Below, one piece after another: positions 25,501-34,553 of a stretch of 53,736 nt of DNA. The DNA is from Nocardia uniformis NBRC 13702 (GTDB lineage Bacteria; Actinomycetota; Actinomycetes; Mycobacteriales; Mycobacteriaceae), in the NCBI RefSeq assembly GCF_001613345.1, contig NZ_BDCE01000115.1, positions 1-53,736 on the forward strand, read 5' to 3'. Below the pieces are notes generated by a model. That model worked only from the letters and a program-made list of their open reading frames with translations, was not told the DNA's origin and made no database searches. Each line of letters begins with the position of its first letter. The first letter of the stretch is position 1. The position numbers were made by a program, and so were the translations under genes.

Positions 25501-25505
25501 TCACC

Positions 25506-26198
25506 GTGATGGTGGGCTTCGATCTCGATATGACCCTGGCGGATACGCGGGCGGGAATCGGGGCTTGCTACGCCCGGATCGCCGCGGAGACCGGGGTGTT
25601 CATCGACGTCGACCTGGTGACTTCGCGGCTGGGTCCGCCGCTGGAAATGGAGATGGCGAACTGGTTCCCGGCGGATCGGGTGGACGCCGTGGTCGAGCGG
25701 TATCGCGAGTTGTATCCGGATATCGCGGTTCCGGCCAGCAAGGCCATGCCCGGGGCGCGCGAGGCGGTGGAGGCAGTCCGCGTGGCCGGTGGCCGGACCA
25801 TGGTCGTTTCGGCCAAGAATCACCGCGACACCGTGGCCACGGTCGAATTCCTCGAGCTACCGGTCGATGTGATCCAGGGCGGGCTCTGGGCGGCGGCGAA
25901 AGGTAGCGCACTGCGTGAGCACGCGGCGACGGTGTACGTCGGCGATCATCCCGGCGATGTGGATGCGGCGCGGGCCGCCGACGCGTTCAGTCTGGCGGTC
26001 GCCACCGGCGGGTTCAGCGCGGACACGCTCCGCGACTACGGTGCGGACGAGGTGTTGTCCGATTTGGCGTGCTTCCCGACCTGGTTGCGTGACAATCCGA
26101 TCCAGCCGCCGAGTAGCCCGTCGATCGATGCCACCGCCACGGCCAGCAGCGCGAAGACCACCACCAGCACCACCAGCCCGAGAGACAGCGACAGGTAG
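25506..26198 (+). CDS. HAD-family hydrolase (phosphoglycolate-phosphatase-like)
   Basis: A 230-residue HAD phosphatase. Motif I FDLDMTLADT is at the N-terminus, motif II lies in MVVSAKNH, and motif IV in VYVGDHPGDVDAARAA. Start is GTG 25506 or ATG 25509. The core fold ends near residue 197 (LSDLACFPTWL); the last ~33 residues are a Ser/Thr/Pro tail encoded antisense to the 3' end of the convergent membrane-protein gene. Natural substrate unknown. Confidence 0.85.
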   Translation: MMVGFDLDMTLADTRAGIGACYARIAAETGVFIDVDLVTSRLGPPLEMEMANWFPADRVDAVVERYRELYPDIAVPASKAMPGAREAVEAVRVAGGRTMVVSAKNHRDTVATVEFLELPVDVIQGGLWAAAKGSALREHAATVYVGDHPGDVDAARAADAFSLAVATGGFSADTLRDYGADEVLSDLACFPTWLRDNPIQPPSSPSIDATATASSAKTTTSTTSPRDSDR

Positions 26199-26719
26199 CC
26201 CTGACCGCGCGGGTCGAGGAACGGGTACGGATACCAGTCCACGATCGGTCCGCGAACAAGGGTGTACACGCCATAGGCAATGGGGTAGATCAGCCACAGG
26301 CCGATCAGTCGGGCACTCGATGTCAGCCGTCCCGACACCAGCAGCCAATCCACCAGCAGCACGATTGGCATGAGCCGGTGCAGGACGGTGTTGACCCAAT
26401 CGTCCTGCAGCATGACGTCGATATTCGCCAGGAGCACCGCGTAGACAATGCCGGTGATCACCAGGTAGAGGGTGACGGCCCCACGCACCAGCTGCCAGCC
26501 ATGCGATCGGGGATCGCGCAGACCACCGATGAGCAGCACGATCACGCCGAGAATATTCGACTCGATCGTGAAGTAGCTGAAGTAGTTCGTGGCGGAGAAG
26601 GACGCGACGTCGAGGTTGCGCACCGGAATCCACACCAGCGCGACGATTGCGAGCACTCCGAACGCAATCCGCGCCAACCGAATCCACAGCGGGGTCCCTG
26701 ATCTGGCGATCATGATCAT
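26036..26719 (-). CDS. Pr6Pr-family integral membrane protein
   Basis: A 227-residue protein with about six membrane segments and the family markers NYFSYFTIESNILGVIVLL, ANIDVMLQDDWVNTVLHRLMP, IYPIAYGVYTLVRG and DWYPYPFLDP. This is the Pr6Pr (FAR-17a/AIG1-like) family of unknown function. The ATG at 26719 (or 26713) is chosen because the first membrane helix begins about 15 residues later; the frame is open to 26971 but that part lies antisense to hrpA. Its last 163 bases overlap the HAD gene tail to tail. Confidence 0.82.
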   Translation of the reverse strand: MIMIARSGTPLWIRLARIAFGVLAIVALVWIPVRNLDVASFSATNYFSYFTIESNILGVIVLLIGGLRDPRSHGWQLVRGAVTLYLVITGIVYAVLLANIDVMLQDDWVNTVLHRLMPIVLLVDWLLVSGRLTSSARLIGLWLIYPIAYGVYTLVRGPIVDWYPYPFLDPRGQGYLSLSLGLVVLVVVFALLAVAVASIDGLLGGWIGLSRNQVGKHAKSDNTSSAP

Positions 26720-26851
26720 GATCGTCGCACAGTGCGGCGTCGAAATCGCGCATATTCGCCGCGTTGGCAACCGATCGGCAAGCTGTGACGGCGCTCTCTG
26801 CCAGCGCCGACGACGAAAGCGGGCAAAGACTTCGCTACGCTGGTTGATGCA

Positions 26852-29800
26852 ATGACCAGGACAGCCGCCACCGCCCGCGAGCTTCGTACCCGCCTGGCCG
26901 ATCTTTCGATCCGCGACGAATACCGACTGCGTCGCCGACTCGACAAGGCCCGCGGCACAGACCTCAGCCAACTCGAAGCCGATATCGACTCCGCCGCGCA
27001 GCGGGTCGCCAACCGCCGCGATGCGGTGCCGACCATCCGCTATCCGGAGCAGCTACCCGTCTCCGCCCGGCGCGACGATATCGCCAAAGCCATCGCCGAC
27101 AATCAGGTCGTGATCGTGGCCGGTGAGACCGGCTCCGGAAAGACCACCCAGATACCCAAGATCTGTCTGGAACTCGGGCGCGGTATTCGCGGCACCATCG
27201 GCCACACCCAACCGCGCCGCCTGGCCGCCCGCACGGTGGCCGAACGTATCGCGGAGGAGCTCGGTACCGACCTGGGTGATGTGGTCGGCTATACGGTCCG
27301 CTTCACCGATCAGGCCTCCGACCGCACACTGGTCAAACTCATGACCGATGGCATTCTGCTCGCCGAGATCCAGCGTGACCGGCTGCTACGCCGCTACGAC
27401 ACGATCATTATCGACGAGGCGCACGAACGCAGCCTCAATATCGACTTCCTGATGGGCTATCTCAAGCAGCTGCTGCCACGGCGGCCCGACCTGAAGCTCA
27501 TCATTACCTCCGCGACCATCGATCCGGAGTTGTTCGCGCGGCACTTTGCGAAGCACACAGATGACCCGAGCAGTGACGAGAAGGGCACTCCCGCACCGAT
27601 TGTCGAGGTGTCGGGGCGCTCGTTCCCGGTGGAGATCCGATATCGGCCACTCGCCCTGGAGGTTCCGCTCACCTCCGATGACGCCGATGACGAGAACACC
27701 GAGATCGTCGACCGCGATCCGACCGACGCGATCGCCGACGCGGTGCGGGAGCTGCAACACGAGGGCGACGGCGATATCCTGGTCTTCCTCTCCGGTGAAC
27801 GCGAAATCCGGGATACCGCCGACTCTTTGCGCGATCTGAAGCTTTCGCGCACCGAGATCCTGCCGCTGTACGCGCGGCTCTCGGCGGCCGAACAGCACCG
27901 GGTGTTCAGTGCGCACACCGGCCGCCGGGTCGTACTGGCCACCAATGTCGCCGAGACCTCGCTGACCGTGCCGGGTATCCGCTACGTCATCGATCCTGGC
28001 ACGGCGCGTATTTCGCGGTACTCCATGCGCACCAAGGTGCAGCGACTGCCGATCGAGACGATTTCGCAGGCGTCGGCGCGGCAGCGCTCCGGGCGCTGTG
28101 GCCGGGTGGCGGACGGTATCGCGATTCGGCTGTACTCCGAGGACGATTTCGAGTCGCGGCCCACCTTCACCGAACCGGAGATCCTGCGCACCAATCTCGC
28201 CGCCGTCATTTTGCAGATGACGGCGCTGGGTCTCGGCGATATCGAGAGCTTCCCATTCGTGGAGGCCCCCGACAACCGCGCCATTCGTGATGGCGTCGCG
28301 CTGCTGGAGGAGCTGGGCGCACTGGCCCGCCGCTCCGAGGCGGAGTCGGCGAAGCAGCCGAACGCGAGCCTGGTGCTCACGGCGGTCGGCCGCGAAATGG
28401 CACAGTTGCCGGTGGATCCGCGCATGGCGCGCATGCTGGTGGAGGCCAATCGCAATGGCACACTCGCCGATGTACTGAAGATCGTTGCGGCACTGTCGAT
28501 TCAGGATGTGCGGGAACGGCCGGTCGAACACCAGCAGGCCGCCGATACCAAGCATGCCCGGTTCACGGTGGAGGGCTCGGACTTCCTCGCCTACCTACGG
28601 CTCTGGGACTACCTGGGTGAGCAGCGGAAAGCGCTGTCATCCAACCAGTTCCGCCGCGTCTGTCGCGACGAGTTCCTGCACTACCTGCGTATTCGGGAAT
28701 GGCAGGACCTACACGGGCAGCTGCGCACGATCACGCGGGGGCTCGGCTGGTCCACGGACGCGGTCGACCGGCCGCGAAGTGAGAACACCTCCGACACTGC
28801 CACGCCCGAGGACGGCGGGCGGCGGCGCCGAGGTCGGAACGCGCGCAACTCCGGTGGTGAACGACCCGATCGCTCGGCCGCGCAGGTCGCACAGCTCGCC
28901 GCTGACGAGGCGATGCCGTGGGACACCACCTCGATCCATCAGGCGCTGCTGGCGGGCATGCTCTCGCATCTCGGTGTCCGTGAGGCCGAGTCGCGCGAAT
29001 TCCTGGGTGCCCGCAATGCCAAGTTCATGATCTTCCCCGGCTCCTCGCTGGCAAAGAAGCCGCCGCGCTGGGTCATGGCCGCCGAACTGGTGGAGACCTC
29101 GCGACTCTGGGGCCGGATGGCCGCGCGCGTCGAACCCGAGTGGGCCGAGCGGCTCGCCGGGGATCTGGTGAAACGCACCTATTCCGAACCACATTGGTCA
29201 AGTAAGCGCGGCGCGGCCCTGGCATACGAGCGCGTCACGCTCTACGGCGTCCCGCTGGTGACGCAGCGGCGTGTGGACTTCGGGCGCATCGACCCGCAAT
29301 TGTCGCGGGAGCTGTTCATTCGACATGCCCTGGTACAGGGCGAATGGCAGACGCGGCACGAATTCTTCCAGCGCAACCGGGATCTACTCGAGGATGTCGC
29401 CGATCTCGAGCACCGCGCCCGCCGTCGCGACATTCTCGTCGACGATGAGGTGCTGTTCGGCTTCTACGATGAGCGCCTGCCGTCCGATGTGGTGTCGGTG
29501 CGCCACTTCGACAGCTGGTGGAAGAAGGAACAGCGAACGAATCCCGATCTGCTGGACTTCACCGCCTCCACCATTGTCAATGAGGATGCGGCACTGCTGG
29601 ATCCGACCGCCTACCCGGACAGCTGGCGCCAGGGTGAGCTGACCTTCCCGCTCACCTACCAATTCGAGCCCGGGCAGGCCGATGACGGTGTGACACTGCA
29701 CATTCCAGTCGCGCAGCTGGCGCATGTGCGCGCCGTCGGCTTCGACTGGCTGGTGCCGGGTATGCGCGAGGAACTGGTGGTCTCGCTCATCAAGACGCTG

Positions 29801-30988
29801 CCGAAAACGCTGCGCCGCATGGTCGTTCCCGCACCGGACTTCGCCCGCGCCGCGCTCGAGCGGCTGACCCCGCGCGCGGAACCGCTGCGCACCGGGTTGG
29901 CGCGGGAGCTGTCACAGCTGGGTTCGATCACCATCTCGCCCGCCGATCTCGATCCCGCGGGGCTTCCCGATCACCTGCGCATGACCTTCGCCGCCACCAA
30001 CCCGGCCGGGGAGATCATGGCGCGCAGCAAGAGCCTCACCGAGCTGAAAACCAAGCTCGCCGAACAGGTGTCGAAATCGGTGGCCCGTGCCAATAATGCC
30101 GCCGAACGCGCGCCCGCCACGGTGTGGACCTCGGAATCGCTGGGCACCCTCCCGGCCGCGGTGAAGCGACAGGTCGGCGGCCAGACCATTACCGGATACC
30201 CGGCGCTGGTGGCCGAGCCCGCGGGCGTGGCGGTGCGGGTGCTCAGCTCCCCCGGTGAACAGGCCGCTGCCATGCGCGCCGGAACTCGAGCCCTGCTGCT
30301 GGGAGCCATTCAGACTTCGCCGCGCACCGTGACGGCGAGTCTGCCGCCCACGGACCGGCTCGCGCTGAGCCAGAATCCGTACGGCTCCCTGGACGCTCTG
30401 CTCGAGGACTGTAGAGCCTGTGCCGCCGATGAACTCATCGCGGCCAATGGCGGCCCGGTCCGCAGCCCCGAGCAATTCCGGACCCTCGTGGAGCAGGTGC
30501 GGCCCAAGTTCACCGAGACGGTGGCGCGGATCGTGCGCCTGGTGGTGCCGGTACTCGCCGAAGCGCATCGGCTGCGATCGGCACTGGCCGATAATCGCGA
30601 CCGCGAGGCCGGTGACGATGTCGTACATCAGCTCGATGATCTGGTGTTCGCGGGCTTTGTCTCCGAATGGGGCAGCACCCGGCTGCGGGAGCTGCCTCGC
30701 TACTTGGAAGCCGCACGCGTACGACTGGTAGCGCTACCCGCCGCCGCCAATCGCGATCGGCAGGCCATGGTCGAACTCGACCGCGTCCACGCCGCCTACG
30801 ACCGGCTCGTCGCCGCCCTGCCGGAGGCCCGCAAGCACGGCCGTGAGGTCATCGAAATCTGGTGGATGATCGAGGAGTTGCGCGTCAGCCTGTTCGCGCA
30901 GCAACTCGGCACGCCATATCCGGTATCCGCCAAGCGCATCGAGAAAGCCATCGATACCGTCCGCAAGGCACCGCCTACTCGCCGCTGA
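26852..30988 (+). CDS. hrpA: ATP-dependent RNA helicase HrpA
   Basis: A 1378-residue DEAH-box helicase: Walker A GETGSGKT (91-98), DEAH (188-191), SAT motif, motif VI QRSGRCGRV, then HA2/OB-fold regions and the long DUF3418 C-terminal part typical of bacterial HrpA. It unwinds RNA or processes mRNA in the cytoplasm. A low-complexity, Arg-rich stretch (around residues 640-680, with RRRRGRNARNSGGERP) interrupts the middle. ATG at 26852. It faces nrdR tail to tail, with 18 bases between. Confidence 0.96.
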   Translation: MTRTAATARELRTRLADLSIRDEYRLRRRLDKARGTDLSQLEADIDSAAQRVANRRDAVPTIRYPEQLPVSARRDDIAKAIADNQVVIVAGETGSGKTTQIPKICLELGRGIRGTIGHTQPRRLAARTVAERIAEELGTDLGDVVGYTVRFTDQASDRTLVKLMTDGILLAEIQRDRLLRRYDTIIIDEAHERSLNIDFLMGYLKQLLPRRPDLKLIITSATIDPELFARHFAKHTDDPSSDEKGTPAPIVEVSGRSFPVEIRYRPLALEVPLTSDDADDENTEIVDRDPTDAIADAVRELQHEGDGDILVFLSGEREIRDTADSLRDLKLSRTEILPLYARLSAAEQHRVFSAHTGRRVVLATNVAETSLTVPGIRYVIDPGTARISRYSMRTKVQRLPIETISQASARQRSGRCGRVADGIAIRLYSEDDFESRPTFTEPEILRTNLAAVILQMTALGLGDIESFPFVEAPDNRAIRDGVALLEELGALARRSEAESAKQPNASLVLTAVGREMAQLPVDPRMARMLVEANRNGTLADVLKIVAALSIQDVRERPVEHQQAADTKHARFTVEGSDFLAYLRLWDYLGEQRKALSSNQFRRVCRDEFLHYLRIREWQDLHGQLRTITRGLGWSTDAVDRPRSENTSDTATPEDGGRRRRGRNARNSGGERPDRSAAQVAQLAADEAMPWDTTSIHQALLAGMLSHLGVREAESREFLGARNAKFMIFPGSSLAKKPPRWVMAAELVETSRLWGRMAARVEPEWAERLAGDLVKRTYSEPHWSSKRGAALAYERVTLYGVPLVTQRRVDFGRIDPQLSRELFIRHALVQGEWQTRHEFFQRNRDLLEDVADLEHRARRRDILVDDEVLFGFYDERLPSDVVSVRHFDSWWKKEQRTNPDLLDFTASTIVNEDAALLDPTAYPDSWRQGELTFPLTYQFEPGQADDGVTLHIPVAQLAHVRAVGFDWLVPGMREELVVSLIKTLPKTLRRMVVPAPDFARAALERLTPRAEPLRTGLARELSQLGSITISPADLDPAGLPDHLRMTFAATNPAGEIMARSKSLTELKTKLAEQVSKSVARANNAAERAPATVWTSESLGTLPAAVKRQVGGQTITGYPALVAEPAGVAVRVLSSPGEQAAAMRAGTRALLLGAIQTSPRTVTASLPPTDRLALSQNPYGSLDALLEDCRACAADELIAANGGPVRSPEQFRTLVEQVRPKFTETVARIVRLVVPVLAEAHRLRSALADNRDREAGDDVVHQLDDLVFAGFVSEWGSTRLRELPRYLEAARVRLVALPAAANRDRQAMVELDRVHAAYDRLVAALPEARKHGREVIEIWWMIEELRVSLFAQQLGTPYPVSAKRIEKAIDTVRKAPPTRR

Positions 30989-31006
30989 GCAGCTGGCACG
31001 GGCGAG

Positions 31007-31483
31007 TCAGTCCGCCGTGACGCCGACCGCGGACTCCTCGCGGTGCTTGCGCAGTTCCGCGATCTCGCGCTCGAAATCCTCGGCGGAACTGAAGGATCGG
31101 TATACCGAGGCGAAGCGCAGATACGCCACATCGTCGAGGTCGCGTAGCGGGCCCAGGATCGCCAAGCCGACCTCGTGGCTCGGGACCTCCGGGGAGCCCT
31201 TGGCGCGCACCGCGTCCTCGACCTGCTGGGCCAGCAGGTTGAGCGCGTCATCGTCGATTTCGCGGCCTTGGCAGGCGCGGCGGACACCGCGGATGACCTT
31301 CTCACGGCTGAACGACTCGCTCACGCCACTGCGCTTGACCACCGAGAGAATCGCCGTTTCGACCGTACTGAAGCGTCGCCCACACTGCGGGCAGGCACGG
31401 CGCCTTCTGATGGCGGTACCTTCCTCGGCCTCACGGGAGTCGACCACCCGCGAATCCGGGTGACGACAGTACGGGCAATGCAT
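31007..31483 (-). CDS. nrdR: Transcriptional repressor NrdR
   Basis: A 158-residue protein with an N-terminal zinc ribbon (CPYC and CPQC pairs) and an ATP-cone domain (VVKRSGVSESFSREKVIRG). NrdR senses dATP/ATP and represses ribonucleotide reductase genes. The ATG at 31483 has AAGGA six bases upstream. The gene order nrdR - small SOS gene - lexA matches that known in mycobacteria, with an extra secreted-protein gene inserted here. Confidence 0.97.
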   Translation of the reverse strand: MHCPYCRHPDSRVVDSREAEEGTAIRRRRACPQCGRRFSTVETAILSVVKRSGVSESFSREKVIRGVRRACQGREIDDDALNLLAQQVEDAVRAKGSPEVPSHEVGLAILGPLRDLDDVAYLRFASVYRSFSSAEDFEREIAELRKHREESAVGVTAD

Positions 31484-31567
31484 CCGGGATCCTTCGTCGA
31501 TGCCTGGGGTCCTCAGCAATCCGAGGATACCCGGCCGGACGCAGTTATCGTGCGCCCGGCCTGGCGA

Positions 31568-32842
31568 TCAGACCGTCAGCTGCCACTCGGCGCTCATATC
31601 CGCGAGCAGATCCGGCAGCCGCATGAGCAGTCGGCCCTGGGCCAGCTTATTCGGGAAGGGTTCGGCGAGAACGGGTCTCGCGACCGCCTCGTTCTCGACC
31701 AGGGCGAGGTAGTTCGGCAGCAGATCATTGGTGATGTAGTGCCAGCGCGTCTCGCGATCCGCCCAATTGAAATTCGGGAGCGGAGCACGCAGCGATATGG
31801 TGCGACCATCCGCATCGGCGGTGATCGTGGTGGGCGCGAAGACGCCGGGCGCGCGGACACCCGGTACGGCGGCCTTACCGGCGAGGGTGCTGACATAGGT
31901 CAGCACCCGTCCCATGACGCCCCGGCCGCTCGAGGTCGCATCCCACTGGTCGGCAATGATCTGGTTCTGTTCCCGGTCCGTCATACGCACCGCCGCATCG
32001 GCCAGGCCCGCACTCGTCCCGGCCGCGATACCGCGCCAGGCGAGGATCGCGTTCTCGTCCAGGACCCCGGCCCGATACATCTCCTCGACACCGGCGAGTC
32101 CCTCGGCGATATACGCCTCGTGCATCGGCACCTGGTCGATGAAGATGTGCTTCTGCATAATCATCAGCCGCTGCTGGTACCAGGACAGATCCTCGGCGGT
32201 CAGGCGAGCGCCCTCGGCGGCGAGCAGCCGGATATCGGAGGGCAGCAGATTCAGCAGTTCGACCGGCGTGCCGCGCAGCAGATCGGCGACGGTACTGCCG
32301 ACCTGATGGACGCCCGGCACGCTCACGATCGGGCCGACATCGCTCATATCGAAGAAGCCGGAAGCGAACGAGCCGCCCGCCAGCCCGGCCAGGCCCACCC
32401 AGTAGAAGTCCGGGTGCTCATTATTGAGCCGCAGGTAGTTCACATACACCTGGATGAAGGTGCGGCTATTGGCGGGAACGCCCCGGTTCGGATCCCACGC
32501 GGCCAGATCGATATCGGCATTGCGGGTGGCGGTCACGAGCCAGTGCTGGTGCAGCAGGGTCGCATAGCGCTTCGGCGGCACTCCGGCCGCTCGGGCCTGT
32601 TCTACAGCCTCTCGCAGAGCCGACGGGTCGAGCGGCAGCGCGGGATGTAAGCCGCCGCCACCGGAGCCATCATCATTGATCGACGGGAGATCCAGATATG
32701 CGGCGTACGCCGCTTCGGCGTGCGCGGCGGGTAGTGCGGGCAGGGTGGTCGGGACCGAAACGAATCCGACCGCGAAGCAGGTGAGTAATCCGAGGGTCCG
32801 GACCATGGATCGAATCCGGAGTGTGCTGGTGCGGCGTGTCAT
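31568..32842 (-). CDS. Secreted conserved hypothetical protein (weak DUF2515 resemblance)
   Basis: A 424-residue protein with an N-terminal signal peptide (hydrophobic LGLLTCFAVGFVSVP, then ALPAAHA as probable cleavage site). The central part has SRTFIQVYVNYLRLNNEHPD, which weakly resembles the DUF2515 pattern of residues, but I cannot confirm the family. No membrane anchor after the signal and no catalytic motif I recognise. The ATG at 32842 has GGGGA about 11 bases upstream. It sits between nrdR and the SOS gene, where many relatives have nothing. Confidence 0.7.
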   Translation of the reverse strand: MTRRTSTLRIRSMVRTLGLLTCFAVGFVSVPTTLPALPAAHAEAAYAAYLDLPSINDDGSGGGGLHPALPLDPSALREAVEQARAAGVPPKRYATLLHQHWLVTATRNADIDLAAWDPNRGVPANSRTFIQVYVNYLRLNNEHPDFYWVGLAGLAGGSFASGFFDMSDVGPIVSVPGVHQVGSTVADLLRGTPVELLNLLPSDIRLLAAEGARLTAEDLSWYQQRLMIMQKHIFIDQVPMHEAYIAEGLAGVEEMYRAGVLDENAILAWRGIAAGTSAGLADAAVRMTDREQNQIIADQWDATSSGRGVMGRVLTYVSTLAGKAAVPGVRAPGVFAPTTITADADGRTISLRAPLPNFNWADRETRWHYITNDLLPNYLALVENEAVARPVLAEPFPNKLAQGRLLMRLPDLLADMSAEWQLTV

Positions 32843-33068
32843 CGATCGCGAAGTCCCCTGCTGATTCCCGCCGATCCACCCGGATCGGCGCGGTGTTGCC
32901 TCTGTCACATCCCGAGGACCGTAGCAACACGTTGCAGGATGCGATCAACAATTTCGGCCACACCGCCTGGCCGCCCGCCCCGATCGATAGACCGGCTACC
33001 AACAGGCTATCGGCGCGTCATTCCACTCCCGCGGCGGCCTTCCCCAGTCGCCGCAGGAGCTGCCCGCA

Positions 33069-33476
33069 CTAGCGCGGCAGCGCGGGGGCGATCTCCGAGG
33101 GCACGGTTTGCGAACCGAAGTCACCGGACCGCAGCTGCGCCAGCGCGATCAGGCCGGTGACCGCCAGGGCGCTGACCAGGGCAGCGACCGCTAGCGCGGC
33201 AAATCCGGCCTGCGCCCGCTGCATCCGACTCAGCGATCGCCGACCCCGCGGCGTGTCGGATTCGGCGCGCACCACAACGCGGTCGCGGCGGACGCGCGCA
33301 TGTCCATAGGACACGACACCCGAGCGCGGCCGCACCTTGCACGGCCGCCGATCAGCAACCGGCCGGGTCGGGGCCTCGACACGCACGGGTGCCCAATTGG
33401 CGCGGATGGTGTGCGGGATGGTGTCGAAGCCGAGATCGCTTCCAAGGGTGTCGAATTCGCTGACGACTGTGCGCAT
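33069..33476 (-). CDS. DivS/ChiZ-like SOS-induced single-pass membrane protein
   Basis: A 135-residue protein with a basic cytoplasmic N-terminal half, one membrane helix (residues about 91-113, AGFAALAVAALVSALAVTGL) and a short outer tail. It occupies the place of Rv2719c (ChiZ) in mycobacteria and DivS in Corynebacterium, divergent from lexA, and shares the SOS-box region. Those proteins stop cell division during the SOS response. The LysM domain of ChiZ is absent here. Assigned by position, topology and regulation, not by strong similarity. Confidence 0.7.
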   Translation of the reverse strand: MRTVVSEFDTLGSDLGFDTIPHTIRANWAPVRVEAPTRPVADRRPCKVRPRSGVVSYGHARVRRDRVVVRAESDTPRGRRSLSRMQRAQAGFAALAVAALVSALAVTGLIALAQLRSGDFGSQTVPSEIAPALPR

Positions 33477-33523
33477 CGAACAAACCTCCGAGGTGGACTT
33501 GGACTGGCATATACCTAGCGGGT

Positions 33524-33554
33524 TCGATCATGTGTTCGAAGAACTGATGTTCGA
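33524..33554. promoter_or_regulatory. Two adjacent SOS boxes (LexA sites)
   Basis: TCGATCATGTGTTCGA (33524-33539) differs from the actinobacterial consensus TCGAAC-N4-GTTCGA at one position; AAGAACTGATGTTCGA (33539-33554) differs at two. They overlap by one base and lie close to the divS-like gene, in the 231-base gap before lexA. Confidence 0.8.
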
Positions 33555-33602
33555 ATTTCTACCACGCCGCACCGACAAAGTGAACTATTTGCGCGACATG
33601 CG

Positions 33603-33618
33603 TCGAACAGATGTTTGA
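33603..33618. promoter_or_regulatory. SOS box upstream of lexA
   Basis: TCGAACAGATGTTTGA differs from TCGAAC-N4-GTTCGA at one base and lies 90 bases before the lexA start. It would allow LexA to repress its own gene. Confidence 0.82.
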
Positions 33619-33707
33619 TCAGCGGCCGCGCTCGGTCTACAGTCGAGACACGAATCCGGTAGCTACGAATTCCGGTGAGACACAGCAGGGAACGGAGGAC
33701 GGCGGCG

Positions 33708-34448
33708 GTGAGCGAACACGGCGGCGTGGACGGTGACAACGGACCGGTCGGCCATGACAGCACCGAACCGTCCGCTGTGGAGGCGGATCTGACCGTCCGT
33801 CAGCGTAAGGTGCTCGAGGTTATCCGCAGCTCGGTGAGCGATCGTGGCTATCCGCCCAGCATTCGCGAAATCGGCGATGCGGTCGGGCTCACCTCCACCT
33901 CCTCGGTCGCGCACCAATTGCGCGCCCTGGAGCGTAAGGGATATCTGCGCCGCGACCCCAATCGTCCGCGTGCCGTGGACGTTCGGGGTCTGGACGAAAC
34001 GGCCATGCGCGCCGCGGCGGGTGCGCCCCACCTGCGCCCGGTCGCCTCGGAAACTCCGGACAGCGATCACCCGACCCCGACCTACGTGCCGGTGCTGGGT
34101 CGAATCGCCGCCGGTGGGCCGATACTGGCCGAGCAGGCCGTGGAAGACGTCTTCCCACTACCGCGCGAACTGGTCGGCGAGGGTTCGCTGTTCCTGCTGA
34201 AGGTGGTCGGCCAGTCCATGGTCGATGCCGCCATCTGCGATAACGACTGGGTGGTCGTGCGACAGCAGAATGTGGCCGACAACGGCGATATCGTGGCCGC
34301 CATGATCGACGGCGAGGCCACGGTGAAGACATTCAAGCGCACCGGGTCCCAGGTGTGGTTGATGCCGCACAACCCGCTGTTCGAACCCATTCCAGGCAAT
34401 GACGCGCAGATTCTCGGCAAAGTTGTCACGGTGATCCGCAAGGTCTGA
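33708..34448 (+). CDS. lexA: LexA repressor / SOS autoprotease
   Basis: A 246-residue LexA: N-terminal winged helix (LTVRQRKVLEVIRSSVSDRG, PPSIREIGDAVGLTSTSSV), Ala135-Gly136 cleavage site in GRIAAGGPIL, catalytic Ser170 in GQSM and Lys207 in ATVKTF. It represses SOS genes and self-cleaves with RecA. The GTG at 33708 has GGAGG nine bases upstream; an in-frame GTG at 33675 has no good ribosome site. Three SOS boxes precede it and an intrinsic terminator follows. Confidence 0.97.
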   Translation: MSEHGGVDGDNGPVGHDSTEPSAVEADLTVRQRKVLEVIRSSVSDRGYPPSIREIGDAVGLTSTSSVAHQLRALERKGYLRRDPNRPRAVDVRGLDETAMRAAAGAPHLRPVASETPDSDHPTPTYVPVLGRIAAGGPILAEQAVEDVFPLPRELVGEGSLFLLKVVGQSMVDAAICDNDWVVVRQQNVADNGDIVAAMIDGEATVKTFKRTGSQVWLMPHNPLFEPIPGNDAQILGKVVTVIRKV

Positions 34449-34458
34449 CCGTGCTGGA

Positions 34459-34515
34459 CCGCCGTGGTCGGGCGGCCGCCCGCAGACCGGGCGCCGGGCC
34501 ACGGCGGTTTTCTTT
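34459..34515 (+). terminator. Intrinsic terminator of lexA
   Basis: CCGCCGTGG (34459-34467) pairs with CCACGGCGG (34499-34507) and is followed at once by TTTTCTTT. It starts 11 bases after the lexA stop. Confidence 0.8.
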
Positions 34516-34543
34516 GCCCATGGGCTGTTGCCCATGGGCTGTT
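34516..34543. repeat. Tandem 14-bp palindromic repeat
   Basis: Two exact copies of GCCCATGGGCTGTT, followed by a third GCCC. Each contains the palindrome GCCCATGGGC. It lies between the lexA terminator and the convergent DUF2231 gene; it may be part of a bidirectional terminator or simple slippage. Confidence 0.6.
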
Positions 34544-34553
34544 GCCCGAGCGG

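Noticed and set aside
26708..26723. Palindrome GATCATGATCATGATC at the start of the Pr6Pr gene
   Set aside because: It is a short GATCAT repetition that encodes the initial Met-Ile residues; no evidence of an operator.
34516..34543. Two palindromic 14-mers as iterons or a plasmid origin
   Set aside because: Only two copies, no replication gene nearby, and it lies between two convergent genes where terminators are expected.
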